Shown: piece by piece, positions 1 to 7,799 of the stretch
Position numbering within the stretch: the stretch's first letter is position 1
How the letters are laid out: each line of letters opens with the position of its first letter
Source: DATDAH01 sp036525535
GTDB lineage: Bacteria; Actinomycetota; Acidimicrobiia; Acidimicrobiales; DATDAH01
NCBI GenBank assembly: GCA_036525535.1
Contig: DATDAH010000032.1
Location: forward strand, 1 to 16,390
DNA: 16,390 nucleotides
Direction of reading: 5' to 3'
Translations under genes and position numbers: made by a program
The notes under the pieces: generated by a model
Told to the model about the DNA's origin: nothing
The model's input: the letters and a program-made list of their open reading frames with translations, nothing else
Database searches by the model: none

Positions 1-52
1 CGTTCTCGTCCAGCCAGGCGTCGAGGGACGTCCGGAACTCGTCGAGCTCCAC
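1..52 (-). CDS. Start of a probable acyl-CoA dehydrogenase (partial, runs off the window)
   Basis: Only the first 17 codons are present. A GTG start at 52-50 lies 5 nt after the stop of the SnoaL-like gene, and the frame reads ELDEFRTSLDAWLDEN after the initiator. The pattern FR..L.AWLDEN is typical of the N-terminal helix of actinobacterial acyl-CoA dehydrogenases, which oxidise acyl-CoA or steroid side-chain CoA thioesters using FAD. This is recognition from a very short stretch, so the family call is tentative. It would be the third gene of a minus-strand operon with the oxidoreductase and the SnoaL-like protein. Confidence 0.45.
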   Translation of the reverse strand, partial: MELDEFRTSLDAWLDEN

Positions 53-57
53 GACCG

Positions 58-498
58 CTACTGGTTCGACGCGGTGGTCGGCTCGGGCCGGCGAGGGTCG
101 TGTGCCTTGCCGGAGTCGCGGGTACCGCTGCGGCGGAGGAAGGTCATCGAGCGGGTGCGCAGCCGCCAGCCCGCGGGCGTGCGCCGGTACGTGTCGGTGT
201 ACCAGCCGATGCGCATGTCGTGGTTGGTCTGGTCGACGAAGCACAGGGTCTGCTGGCCCGTGCCCTCGTCGCCGTCCAGCTCGAGCACCGGTGTGCCCGT
301 GAGGAACAGGCCCTTGGGGGCGGCGGCCACCAGCGTGGGGAAGTCGGCCAAGGTGTAGGTGTCGCCGAAGGCGCTGTAGGTGCCATCCGGGGTGAAGACC
401 TCGATGACCGCCTCGATGTCGTCCTGGGTCATGCCGACGGCGTACCGCGCCAGCAGCTGCTCGACCTCGATGATGTCGGCGATGTCGCCCTGGTCCAT
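58..498 (-). CDS. SnoaL/NTF2-like protein
   Basis: A 146-residue protein of the SnoaL-like (NTF2 fold, cone-shaped alpha+beta barrel) type. The N-terminal part, E.LLARYAVGMTQDD then VFTPDGTYSAFG, is the usual first helix and strand of this fold, and W.TDTYRRTPAGWRLRTR matches the C-terminal strands. Such proteins act as small isomerases, hydrolases, dehydratases or binding proteins, and the substrate cannot be read from sequence. There are two close starts, ATG at 504 and ATG at 498. I chose 498 because a GAGG Shine-Dalgarno sits 6 nt before it but directly abuts the ATG at 504. The gene lies only a few bases downstream of the oxidoreductase and 5 nt before the next gene, so all three should be co-transcribed. 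The last 25 residues are charged, proline-rich and outside the fold. Confidence 0.8.
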   Translation of the reverse strand: MDQGDIADIIEVEQLLARYAVGMTQDDIEAVIEVFTPDGTYSAFGDTYTLADFPTLVAAAPKGLFLTGTPVLELDGDEGTGQQTLCFVDQTNHDMRIGWYTDTYRRTPAGWRLRTRSMTFLRRSGTRDSGKAHDPRRPEPTTASNQ

Positions 499-506
499 TG
501 TCATCC

Positions 507-1562
507 TCACTCGTAGACGACCCGCACGGACGGGCTGATGGGCACGGACTGGCAGGTTAGGACCCACCCGTCGGCGACCTCGTCGTCGGTCAGCGCGTTG
601 TTGACCCGCATGGTCACGGCCCCCTCGACGACCTGCGCCATGCAGGTCGCGCAGCTGCCGGCTTCGCATGAGGAGGGAGCGGCCAGGCCGAACTGGCGGG
701 CCGTCTGCAGCAGGGTCGTGCCGGGATGGTGGTCCCCGGACTCCGTGCGGCCCCCGACCTCGATGGTGATCCGGGCCGGCGCGCCGTCCGACGGCGCATC
801 GGGCTCGTCGACCGGCTCCGGCACGGCGAACCGTTCGACGTGGACCCGGTCCGGCGCCATGCCCTGGCCCAGCAGGCTCCGTTCCACGATGTCCATGAAC
901 GGCGTGGGGCCGCAGAGGTAGAAGTCGGGGTCGTCGCCCACCCACGCGAACGGGGCGACGGTGCCGTCGTCCACGAACCCCTGGTCGACGTCGAGGTGGT
1001 GCACGAGCTCGAGCCTCCCGGGGAACCGGTCGGCCAGCTCGTCCAGCTCGGCCGCGAAGATCGTGCTGTCCCGGTCGCGGTTGGCGTAGAAGAGGTGGAC
1101 CCGGCGGCGCGTGTTGGCCAAAGCGGCCTTGACCAGTGAGAAGACCGGGGTGATCCCGCTCCCGGCCGCGAAGGCCACCAGGTCGCCGTCTCCCGCCAAG
1201 AGCCGGAAGACCCCCGCGGGGTACGTCGCCTCGATCTCGTGGCCGGCCTCCAGCGTGTCGTACATCCAGTTGGACACCAGCCCGCCCGGCACCCGCTTCA
1301 CGGTGACCTGCAGCTCGGCGTCGACACCCGGCGTCGAGCACATCGAGTAGCAGCGGTGGTGCGGCTCGCCGTCGATCCAGGCCCGGAACGTGCAGAACTG
1401 CCCCGCCTCGTAGCCGAACGCAGGGCGCAGGTCCTCGGGCACGTCGAGCACGTAGGAGCGGGCGTCAGCGGTCTCGTCGATGACCCGAGCGACCCGGAGG
1501 CGGTGGAAGTCGTGGTCGCGCACCGCTTCCAGGGGAGAGGGGAGCGACACCGGGACCGCCAT
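507..1562 (-). CDS. FAD/NAD(P)H oxidoreductase with C-terminal plant-type 2Fe-2S domain (KshB/PaaE type)
   Basis: A 351-residue electron-transfer protein passing electrons from NAD(P)H through FAD to a 2Fe-2S cluster and on to an oxygenase. The FAD domain has the RCYS motif at residues 70-73. The NAD domain has GSGITP at 134-139 and YLCGPTPFM near 215-223. The C-terminal ferredoxin domain has Cys299, Cys304, Cys307 and Cys337 (C-x4-C-x2-C...C). This order matches the reductase parts of 3-ketosteroid 9-alpha-hydroxylase (KshB) and phenylacetyl-CoA epoxidase (PaaE). No Rieske or diiron oxygenase is in the window, so the partner is unknown; the two P450s are possible but would usually need a separate ferredoxin. 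The frame is open to 1643, but the ATG at 1562 starts just before the conserved domain and fits a leaderless promoter. Confidence 0.88.
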   Translation of the reverse strand: MAVPVSLPSPLEAVRDHDFHRLRVARVIDETADARSYVLDVPEDLRPAFGYEAGQFCTFRAWIDGEPHHRCYSMCSTPGVDAELQVTVKRVPGGLVSNWMYDTLEAGHEIEATYPAGVFRLLAGDGDLVAFAAGSGITPVFSLVKAALANTRRRVHLFYANRDRDSTIFAAELDELADRFPGRLELVHHLDVDQGFVDDGTVAPFAWVGDDPDFYLCGPTPFMDIVERSLLGQGMAPDRVHVERFAVPEPVDEPDAPSDGAPARITIEVGGRTESGDHHPGTTLLQTARQFGLAAPSSCEAGSCATCMAQVVEGAVTMRVNNALTDDEVADGWVLTCQSVPISPSVRVVYE

Positions 1563-1570
1563 GGACCCGG

Positions 1571-1598
1571 ATGATAATCGAATTCTCAATAATGACAA
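1571..1598 (-). promoter_or_regulatory. Predicted promoter of the oxidoreductase operon
   Basis: On the minus strand, TTGTCA (1598-1593) and TATCAT (1576-1571) are separated by 16 bp, a good match to vegetative -35/-10 boxes in an AT-rich patch. The -10 ends 8 nt before the ATG at 1562 and no Shine-Dalgarno is seen, so the mRNA is probably leaderless or almost so. Confidence 0.5.
1572..1588. promoter_or_regulatory. Degenerate copy of the TGAGAACnnnGTTCTCA palindrome
   Basis: The sequence TGATAATCGAATTCTCA matches 11 of 14 defined positions of the palindrome found upstream of plsB, the first TetR gene and the second P450. It covers the -10 region of the minus-strand promoter and lies upstream of the predicted plus-strand promoter, so a bound repressor could silence both directions. 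It is the weakest of the four copies, and the AT-rich setting makes a chance match more likely. Confidence 0.35.
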
Positions 1599-1619
1599 TG
1601 CGGATCGCGTCATTACACT
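1592..1619 (+). promoter_or_regulatory. Possible promoter of the acyl-CoA ligase operon
   Basis: ATGACA (1592-1597) and TACACT (1614-1619) are 16 bp apart and resemble -35/-10 boxes. Transcription would begin near 1626, giving a leader of about 35 nt that contains the strong Shine-Dalgarno at 1649-1658. The -35 overlaps the divergent minus-strand -35, so the two promoters would compete. Confidence 0.35.
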
Positions 1620-1660
1620 CGGCGGCCGAGGAGCGTGCTCCATCTCGAGGGGGAGAGGAC

Positions 1661-3268
1661 ATGGAGGGGACGGAGCGGTGGCGGCGGCGGCCGCTGCCGG
1701 AGGACCTGGCCGGGCACTACCGCGCCGAGGGGTGGTGGACCGACGACACCCTCGGGACGATGGTCGCCGACGGCCTCGCCGACCTGGGCCACACCGAGTT
1801 CCACGTTCGGTCGCAGGTCCACCCCTGGGACGGCACCTTCGCCGACGTCGACCGGGCCGCTCGATCGCTGGCTGCGTCGCTGAAGGTGAAGGGCGTGGGC
1901 CCGGGTTCCGTCGTCGTGCTCCAGCTCCCGAACTGGGTCGAGGCCGGCATCGCCTTCTGGGCGGCGGCGTACCTGGGAGCGGTCGTGGTACCCGTGGTGC
2001 ACTTCTACGGGCCGAAAGAGGTCGACTACATCCTCGGGGCGACCACCCCCGACGTCGTCGTGACCGCCGACCGCTTCGGTCATGTCGACCACCTGGCCAA
2101 CTACGAGGGGCTGCTCGCCCATCGGCCCGGCGCGCGCTGGCTGGTGGCGGGCGAGACCGCAGCCGACGGCCTGCCGGCCGGGGCGGAGGCCTTCGCCTCG
2201 CTCCTCGACGCAGACCCGATCGCTGGGCCGGAGCCGGTTGATCCCGACGCCCCGGCGCTCATCGGTTTCACCTCGGGGACGACCCGGAACCCGAAGGGCG
2301 TCGTGCACTCCCACCGCACGATCGGCTTCGAGTCCCACCAGCTCGACCATCTCTTCCCCAAGGGGGGGCCACCGCAGATCACCGGGGCCCCGGTCGGCCA
2401 CTTCATCGGCATGCTCAACGCGTTCCTGCTGCCCCTGCTCCGGGACCGGCCCGTGAACCTGGTCGACGTCTGGGACCCCGGCGAGGTCCTCCGCCTGATG
2501 TCGGAGGAGGGGCTCGGGGTCACGGGCGGAGCCACCTACTTCATGACCAGCCTCCTGGACCACCCCGACTTCACCGATGACCACCTGGCGATGATGCCCT
2601 TCGCCGGGCTCGGCGGGTCGACCGTTCCCATCGCCGTCATGGACCGGCTCACCGCGCTCGGCATCAAGGCGTTCCGGTCCTATGGCAGCACCGAGCACCC
2701 GTCGGTCACCGGCTGCCTGCTCGAGGACCCCGAGGCGAAGCGCCTGACCACCGACGGGCGCCTCCTCCCGGGCATCGAGCTGCGCCTCGAGGCCGACGGC
2801 GAGATCGTCACCCGGGGCCCGGACTGCTGCATCGGCTACACCGACGCCGACCTCACCGTTTCAGTGTTCGACGAGGACGGCTGGTACCACACGGGTGACG
2901 TCGGCGTGCTCGACGACGAGGGCTACCTCACGATCACGGATCGTCTCTCCGACATCATCATCCGCGGTGGTGAGAACATCAGCGCTCAGGAGATCGAGGA
3001 GCTGCTGCTGGGCATGGACACCGTCGCCGAGGCCAGCGTCGTCGCCGCGCCCGACGAGCGTCTCGGGGAGCGCGCCGCGGCGTTCCTCCGGATCCACGAG
3101 GGCACGAGCGGGCCGACCCTCGAGGAGGTACGGGCCCACATGGAGGCGGCCGGTCTGGCCCGTCAGAAGTGGCCCGAGTCACTCCGGGAGGTCGTGGACT
3201 TCCCCCGGACGCCATCGGGCAAGGTCCAGAAGTACGTTCTCCGCCGGCAGCTCCGGGAGGATCCGTGA
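1661..3268 (+). CDS. AMP-dependent acyl-CoA synthetase/ligase (cyclohexanecarboxylate-CoA ligase or FadD-like)
   Basis: A 535-residue ANL-superfamily enzyme that adenylates a carboxylic acid with ATP and transfers it to CoA. The phosphate-binding loop is TSGTTRNPKG at residues 204-213, with Arg where Gly is most usual. Other motifs are YGSTEH at 341-346, DGWYHTGD at 406-413, and the DRLSDIIIRGGENIS hinge region at 427-441. The C-terminal PSGKVQK carries the catalytic Lys521. The N-terminus (HYRAEGWW.DDTL) resembles cyclohexanecarboxylate-CoA ligases, but the substrate is not determined. I chose the ATG at 1661 because a purine-rich Shine-Dalgarno lies 2-3 nt upstream and the domain begins there; the frame is open from 1571, inside the promoter. 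Its stop overlaps the next start. Confidence 0.92.
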   Translation: MEGTERWRRRPLPEDLAGHYRAEGWWTDDTLGTMVADGLADLGHTEFHVRSQVHPWDGTFADVDRAARSLAASLKVKGVGPGSVVVLQLPNWVEAGIAFWAAAYLGAVVVPVVHFYGPKEVDYILGATTPDVVVTADRFGHVDHLANYEGLLAHRPGARWLVAGETAADGLPAGAEAFASLLDADPIAGPEPVDPDAPALIGFTSGTTRNPKGVVHSHRTIGFESHQLDHLFPKGGPPQITGAPVGHFIGMLNAFLLPLLRDRPVNLVDVWDPGEVLRLMSEEGLGVTGGATYFMTSLLDHPDFTDDHLAMMPFAGLGGSTVPIAVMDRLTALGIKAFRSYGSTEHPSVTGCLLEDPEAKRLTTDGRLLPGIELRLEADGEIVTRGPDCCIGYTDADLTVSVFDEDGWYHTGDVGVLDDEGYLTITDRLSDIIIRGGENISAQEIEELLLGMDTVAEASVVAAPDERLGERAAAFLRIHEGTSGPTLEEVRAHMEAAGLARQKWPESLREVVDFPRTPSGKVQKYVLRRQLREDP

Positions 3269-3837
3269 CCGAGCCTCGCATCCCACCGCTTCCGCCCGAC
3301 CAGTGGCCGGAGGCGATGACGGAGGCCCTCGCCGCGATCTGGCCGCCGAACCCCCGGCATCCCCGTCCCCGTCGTGAGGGCCGGCCCAAGGGCCTGAACG
3401 CCTTGGGCACGTTGGCCCAGTACCCCGAGCTGGCCCGCGCCTACCACGTCTTCAACGGTCACGTCCTGTTCGCCACGTCGCTGTCGCTGCGTCAGCGCGA
3501 GCTCCTCGTCCTGCGCGTCGCCGCCATCCGCCAGAGTGACTACGAGTGGAAGCAGCACGCCGTGCTCGGCGCCGACGTCGGGCTGAGCGACGACGAGATC
3601 GCCCGGATCGCCGAGGGTCCCGACGCCGGCGGCTGGCCCGCCATGGATGCGGCCATGGTCCGCGCCGTCGACGAGCTCCTCGCCGACGCCAAGATCCGCG
3701 ACACCACGTGGGCGACGCTGGCTGAGGAGCTCGATGTCCACCAGCTGATGGACCTGGTGTTCACCGTGGGGGCCTATGACGCGCTGGCGATGGCCTTCCG
3801 GTCCTTCGGGGTCGAGCTCGACGAGGACCTTCGGTGA
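3265..3837 (+). CDS. Carboxymuconolactone decarboxylase (AhpD-like) family protein
   Basis: A 190-residue all-helical protein of the carboxymuconolactone decarboxylase family. The core includes RQRELLVLRVAAIRQSDYEWKQH, with YEWKQH at residues 93-98, then G..VGLSD.EI. The Cys-x-x-Cys pair of AhpD peroxidase partners is absent, so peroxidase activity is unlikely. The YEWxxH subfamily is common beside lipid and steroid catabolism genes but has no firm function. It starts at GTG 3265, overlapping the ligase stop by 4 bp (GTGA), with GGGAGG 4 nt upstream, so translation is probably coupled to the ligase. The stop codon overlaps the palindromic operator of the next operon. Confidence 0.85.
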   Translation: MTEPRIPPLPPDQWPEAMTEALAAIWPPNPRHPRPRREGRPKGLNALGTLAQYPELARAYHVFNGHVLFATSLSLRQRELLVLRVAAIRQSDYEWKQHAVLGADVGLSDDEIARIAEGPDAGGWPAMDAAMVRAVDELLADAKIRDTTWATLAEELDVHQLMDLVFTVGAYDALAMAFRSFGVELDEDLR

Positions 3838-3851
3838 GAACGCTCTTCTCA
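3835..3851. promoter_or_regulatory. Palindromic operator upstream of the plsB operon
   Basis: TGAGAACGCTCTTCTCA is an inverted repeat with one mismatched pair (arms TGAGAAC and CTTCTCA, spacer GCT). It ends 17 bp before the predicted -10 TACCGT, so it covers the expected -35 position. This is where a TetR-type repressor would block RNA polymerase. Confidence 0.55.
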
Positions 3852-3868
3852 TCTTGGGAGATCCCTGC

Positions 3869-3874
3869 TACCGT
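3869..3874 (+). promoter_or_regulatory. Predicted -10 box (TACCGT) of the plsB operon
   Basis: TACCGT fits the actinobacterial TANNNT consensus. Transcription would start near 3881-3882, at or beside the ATG of a tiny leader ORF, and leave about 73 nt before plsB. The -35 region is occupied by the palindrome at 3835-3851. Confidence 0.45.
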
Positions 3875-3881
3875 CAGGTGG

Positions 3882-3949
3882 ATGCCGCCTCGATCCGGAG
3901 CTGGGACATGACCGGCACCGTGACCCGGGCCCGGATCGACGGCGGCTGA
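3882..3949 (+). other. Possible leader ORFs (9 and 13 codons) before plsB
   Basis: An ATG at 3882, 7 nt after the predicted -10, opens a 9-codon ORF ending at 3911. Its ATGA overlaps a second ATG at 3908, which opens a 13-codon ORF ending at TGA 3947-3949. That stop overlaps the GAGGG Shine-Dalgarno of plsB. An alternative GTG at 3878 gives one 23-codon ORF in the same frame as the second. The chain would couple translation from a leaderless start to plsB. Short ORFs arise easily by chance, so this rests on the spacing alone. No other feature is seen in the 3838-3954 gap apart from the operator and promoter. Confidence 0.25.
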
Positions 3950-3954
3950 GGGCC

Positions 3955-6348
3955 ATGGACTCCACCGGCGAGGCCCCGGTCGTCTACCTGCTGCACGGCA
4001 CCAGCGCGGTCGAGCACCGGCAGCTCCAGAAGTGGGTGGCCGAACGCGGGGACGAGGCCACAGCGTCCGACCGCCCCGTCGAGACGGTGGCGCTGGACAC
4101 CGGCCCGGACGGAACCGCCGACGGTGCGGCGCTGTGGGCCCTGCTCGAGCGGGATGACGACCCGGTGCTCGTGCCCGCCCGGGTGGGTTGGCGGCCGAAG
4201 GAGCGCGATGGCTCCCGCGCCGCTCGGCTCCAGGACGTCGTCCTCGTCGGCGATCCCCGTCGGCCCCGACCGATCGCCCAGGAGGCGATCCTGCGCCGTG
4301 ACCCCCGGCGGGCCGAGGTGGTGTGCGGCCGGCCGGCGTCGGTGTCCGAGCTGCGGGCCCTCTTCGACGAGACCGGCGACGGCGACGGCGACACGGCGGC
4401 GTTCGGTCGCTTCGTGGCCCGGCGGGCGACGCTGGCCCTCGAGCGGGAGGAGACCCACCTGCTGGGACCGCAGTACAAGGTGCCCCGGCTCGTCCGCGAG
4501 GAGATCCTGTCGTCGAACCGGTTCCGGACGGGTGCCGCCCGGCTGTCGGCTGAGACGGGACAGTCCGAGGCGGAGGTGGTGCGGGCGGCGACCGCCTGTC
4601 TCGACGAGATGGTCGCCGGCTACGGGCGCTCCCAGCTCGACATCACCCTCGAGATCGGCCGCTCGATCAGCCGTCACGGGTACGACCCGGAGCTCGACTA
4701 CGACCAGGACCAGGCGGAGCGCATGCTGGCCAAGGTCAAGGGGGCGTCCGTCGTCCTGCTCCCCAGCCATCGGTCGAACTTCGACGCCGTCGTCATCCCG
4801 ATGGCGTGGCACGACCTCGGCCTGCCTCCCACCCACACGCTGGCGGGGGACAACATGGCGTTCTGGCCGGTCGGGCCGATCATGCGTCGCTCGGGCTCCA
4901 TCTTCATCCGCCGCGACACCAAGAGCGACCCGGTGTACCGCTGGGTCCTCCGGGAGTACGTCGGCTACCTGGTCGAAAAGCGGTTCCCCCTGGAGTGGTA
5001 CGTCGAGGGCGGGCGGTCACGGACCGGCAAGATGCTGCCGCCCAAGCTCGGCCTGCTGGCCTACGTGGTCGACGCCTACCTCGAGGGTCGCACCGACGAC
5101 GTCGTGCTCGTGCCCGCGTCGATCACCTATGACCAGCTGCAGGAGGTGGCCGACTTCGCCAGTGAGGCTCGGGGCCAGCCCAAGCAGAAGGAGTCGCTCG
5201 GGTGGTTGGTCAACTCGGTGCGACGCTCGCCGCGGCGCTACGGGACGATCTATGTCCGCTTCGGTGAGCCGGTGTCCCTCCGGGAGACGTTGGGCCCCCC
5301 GGTCGACGGCACCGACCTCGACCCCGAGGAGCGCAGCCTGGCGCTGAACAAGCTGGCCTTCGAGGTGGCGACCCGCATCAACCAGGTCACGCCGATCACG
5401 GCGACGGCCCTGCTGACGATGGCGTTGCTGGCCGCGCTCGGCCGGGCGATGACCTTCGCCCAGGTCCGCACCGCGGTCCGTTGGCAGCTGGCCGACGCCC
5501 AGCGGCGGGGCTTGCCCCTGACGTCGAGCGCCCGGGCGCTGGAGACCGACGGTGGCCTGCGCTCCGCGCTGACTGCCCTGGCGGACAACGAGGTGGTCGT
5601 GGCCTTCGACGGCGGCCCGGACACCGTCTACCTGCTGGGGCCCGACCAGCACCTCGCCGCCGCGTTCTACCGCAACTCGATCATCCACCACTTCCTCGAG
5701 AGCGCCATTGCCCAGCTGGCGCTGGTCAGCGCCGCCGAGCCTGACGTCGCGGACCCGCTGGAGGCGTTCTGGGTGGCGGCCCTGCGTCTTCGGGACCTGC
5801 TCAAGTTCGAGTTCTTCTTCCGCGACCGCGCCTCGTTCCGGGCCGCCCTCCAGGCCGAGATGGACCGGGACCGCCCCGGCTGGGCCGAGTGCGTCGCCGA
5901 GGGGCCGGACGGGATCGGCGCCCTGCACCCCGCCATCCCACTGACCGCGCACATCCTCCTCCGGTCCTTCCTCGAGGCGTACAGCGTGGTCGCCCTCGCC
6001 CTCGAGCAGCGCGGGTCGGCGCCGGTGAAGGATGCGAAGGCGTTCCTGACGGCCTGTGACGGGCTCGGCCGCCAGCGCCTTCTCCAGCAGCGCATCCACA
6101 GCCCCGAGTCGGTCTCCCGGCCGCTCTTCGCCACCGGGTTGCAGCTGGCCGAGAACCTCGGCCTCACCGAGGACGGCGACGACCTGACCACCCGGCGAGC
6201 CGACTTCGCCCGGGAGATGCGCCACCTCCTCCGCCAGGTCGACGCCGTCGAAGCCCTGGCGTTGACCGAGCTCGGGGGTGTGCTCGCCTCCCGCGCCGCC
6301 ACCGCCGACGGCACCATCCCGCCCCCTGCCCCCACTGCCCGGAGTTGA
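3955..6348 (+). CDS. plsB: Glycerol-3-phosphate 1-O-acyltransferase (PlsB type)
   Basis: A 797-residue membrane-associated acyltransferase that makes lysophosphatidate from glycerol-3-phosphate and acyl-CoA, the first step of phospholipid and triacylglycerol synthesis. All four family blocks are visible: SHRSNFD with His272 and Asp277 of the HX4D motif, GSIFIRR at 314-320, EGGRSRTG at 351-358, and VLVPASITYDQL at 384-395. Its length and the long N- and C-terminal regions match actinobacterial PlsB2 (mycobacterial Rv2482c type) rather than short PlsC-like enzymes. The ATG at 3955 is the first usable start in frame, with GAGGG only 2 nt upstream. It is the first gene of a five-gene operon. In Mycobacterium tuberculosis the plsB2 neighbourhood also has a HAD-PlsC fusion and a WS/DGAT gene, so this grouping is conserved. 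Confidence 0.95.
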   Translation: MDSTGEAPVVYLLHGTSAVEHRQLQKWVAERGDEATASDRPVETVALDTGPDGTADGAALWALLERDDDPVLVPARVGWRPKERDGSRAARLQDVVLVGDPRRPRPIAQEAILRRDPRRAEVVCGRPASVSELRALFDETGDGDGDTAAFGRFVARRATLALEREETHLLGPQYKVPRLVREEILSSNRFRTGAARLSAETGQSEAEVVRAATACLDEMVAGYGRSQLDITLEIGRSISRHGYDPELDYDQDQAERMLAKVKGASVVLLPSHRSNFDAVVIPMAWHDLGLPPTHTLAGDNMAFWPVGPIMRRSGSIFIRRDTKSDPVYRWVLREYVGYLVEKRFPLEWYVEGGRSRTGKMLPPKLGLLAYVVDAYLEGRTDDVVLVPASITYDQLQEVADFASEARGQPKQKESLGWLVNSVRRSPRRYGTIYVRFGEPVSLRETLGPPVDGTDLDPEERSLALNKLAFEVATRINQVTPITATALLTMALLAALGRAMTFAQVRTAVRWQLADAQRRGLPLTSSARALETDGGLRSALTALADNEVVVAFDGGPDTVYLLGPDQHLAAAFYRNSIIHHFLESAIAQLALVSAAEPDVADPLEAFWVAALRLRDLLKFEFFFRDRASFRAALQAEMDRDRPGWAECVAEGPDGIGALHPAIPLTAHILLRSFLEAYSVVALALEQRGSAPVKDAKAFLTACDGLGRQRLLQQRIHSPESVSRPLFATGLQLAENLGLTEDGDDLTTRRADFAREMRHLLRQVDAVEALALTELGGVLASRAATADGTIPPPAPTARS

Positions 6349-6353
6349 GCGCC

Positions 6354-7799
6354 ATGGACGAGCCGACCATCGAGTGGACCCGAGAGCTGTCACCGTTCGA
6401 CCACCTCATGTACCGGATGGACGCGGACAGTCGCTCCCGGACGTCCCTCCTCACCGTCGACATCCTCGACGAGGTCCCGGACTGGCAACGGTTGTGCACG
6501 GACCTGGAACGGGCCAGCCGAGTGGCGCTCCGGCTCCGTCAGCGGGTCGTGGCCCCGATCGTGCCGCTGACGCCCGCCCAGTGGGTCGTGGACCCCGACT
6601 TCGACCTCCGCTACCACGTGCGCCGCATCGCCTTGCCGGCGCCGGGATCCGAACGCCAGCTCCTCGACCTGGCCCAGACGCTGCACGCCACCCCCCTCGA
6701 CCAGGGCCGGCCCCTCTGGGAAGCCACCCTCGTCGAGGGCCTGGACGAGGCCATCGGGGGAAAGGCGGCGCTGATCTGGAAGATGAGCCACGCCGTGACC
6801 GACGGGGTCGGGGGCATGGCGCTCGAGCGCATGACCCGCAGCGAGGAGCGGGACCCCGACTGGGGGCCGATGCCGCCACTGCCCGTTCCCGAGGACCTCT
6901 CCGCCCCCGACCTGACCCGAAGAGGCATCCGCGGGTTGCCGGTCTCGGTCCTGCGGGGGGCGGCCCGGCAGGTAGCCGGCGCCGTCGGCGCCGTCGGTCG
7001 GGCGGTGTCGGACCCGGCGGCCGCGGCGCGCGGCATCTCCGGGTTCGCGGGATCGGTGCAGAGGATGGCCGGGCCGGCCCCGGCCGAGCCATCGCCCCTG
7101 CTTCGCGGTCGGAGCCTCAACCGGAGGTTCGAGAGCCACGACGTCGCGCTGGCCGACCTACGCGGTGCGGCCAAGGCCCACGGCGCCTCGGTCAACGACG
7201 CCTACATCGCCGCGGTGTGTGGGGCCCTGCGGCTCTACCACGAGGGGATGGGCCTACCCATCGACACCCTGCCACTGGCGATACCGATCAGCCTGCGCAG
7301 CGGTGACGACCCAGTCGCGGGCAACCAGTGGTCGGGCGTGCGCATCGCCGCGCCGGTAGGCGAGCCCGACCCGGTGGTCCGGATGCGCATCGTGCGGGAA
7401 CAGGTCCTCACCGCGCGGAGCGAGCCGGCGATGAACGCCCTCGGCGTGGTGGCGTCGGCGATGGCCTGGCTCCCCGCCCAGACGATCAGCGCTCTCGGCG
7501 ACACCGGGACCGGCGCCGACGTCCAGGCCAGCAACATCCCCGGCAACCCCCACCCGATCTACGAGGGCGGGGGCCGGCTCGTGCGCTTCATCCCGATCGG
7601 GCCGCTGCCGGGGGCAGCCATGATGATCGTCATGTCGTCGAACGCGGGTCGGTGCTTCATCGGCGTGAACTACGACACGGCCTCGGTGACCAACGCCGAT
7701 CTGTTCGCCGACAGCCTCCGACGGGGCTTCGACGAGGTCATCGCCCTCGCGCCGGTCGAACCGGCCAAGGCCTCCCGACGGAAGCCGAGGTCGGCGTGA
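6354..7799 (+). CDS. WS/DGAT-family wax ester synthase / diacylglycerol O-acyltransferase
   Basis: A 481-residue member of the bifunctional wax ester synthase/acyl-CoA:diacylglycerol acyltransferase family, which makes triacylglycerol or wax esters at the membrane or lipid-droplet surface. The N-terminal LSPFDHLMYRMD is typical. PLWE is at 120-123, and the active site is SHAVTDG at 145-151, with catalytic His146 and Asp150. The first His of the usual HHxxxDG is Ser here, a tolerated variant. The C-terminal block NIPGNP...PIGPLPGAAMMI and the following GVNYDTASV segment are also present. I chose ATG 6354, 9 nt after GGAG; a TTG at 6345 overlapping the plsB stop is the alternative. Acyl acceptor preference cannot be told from sequence. 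Confidence 0.92.
   Translation: MDEPTIEWTRELSPFDHLMYRMDADSRSRTSLLTVDILDEVPDWQRLCTDLERASRVALRLRQRVVAPIVPLTPAQWVVDPDFDLRYHVRRIALPAPGSERQLLDLAQTLHATPLDQGRPLWEATLVEGLDEAIGGKAALIWKMSHAVTDGVGGMALERMTRSEERDPDWGPMPPLPVPEDLSAPDLTRRGIRGLPVSVLRGAARQVAGAVGAVGRAVSDPAAAARGISGFAGSVQRMAGPAPAEPSPLLRGRSLNRRFESHDVALADLRGAAKAHGASVNDAYIAAVCGALRLYHEGMGLPIDTLPLAIPISLRSGDDPVAGNQWSGVRIAAPVGEPDPVVRMRIVREQVLTARSEPAMNALGVVASAMAWLPAQTISALGDTGTGADVQASNIPGNPHPIYEGGGRLVRFIPIGPLPGAAMMIVMSSNAGRCFIGVNYDTASVTNADLFADSLRRGFDEVIALAPVEPAKASRRKPRSA

Noticed and set aside
1..8. A GTTCTC half-site at the window edge
   Set aside because: It is coding for the DEN residues of the partial acyl-CoA dehydrogenase, and the other half is outside the window.
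3227..3241. A 10-of-12 match to GAGAACnnnGTTCTC near the end of the ligase gene
   Set aside because: It is within the conserved catalytic Lys motif of the ligase (codons for KVQKYVL), so the bases are explained by protein conservation. It also shows that near matches occur by chance.
6151..6165. Another 10-of-12 match to the palindrome inside plsB
   Set aside because: Internal to coding sequence with no promoter nearby; treated as background.
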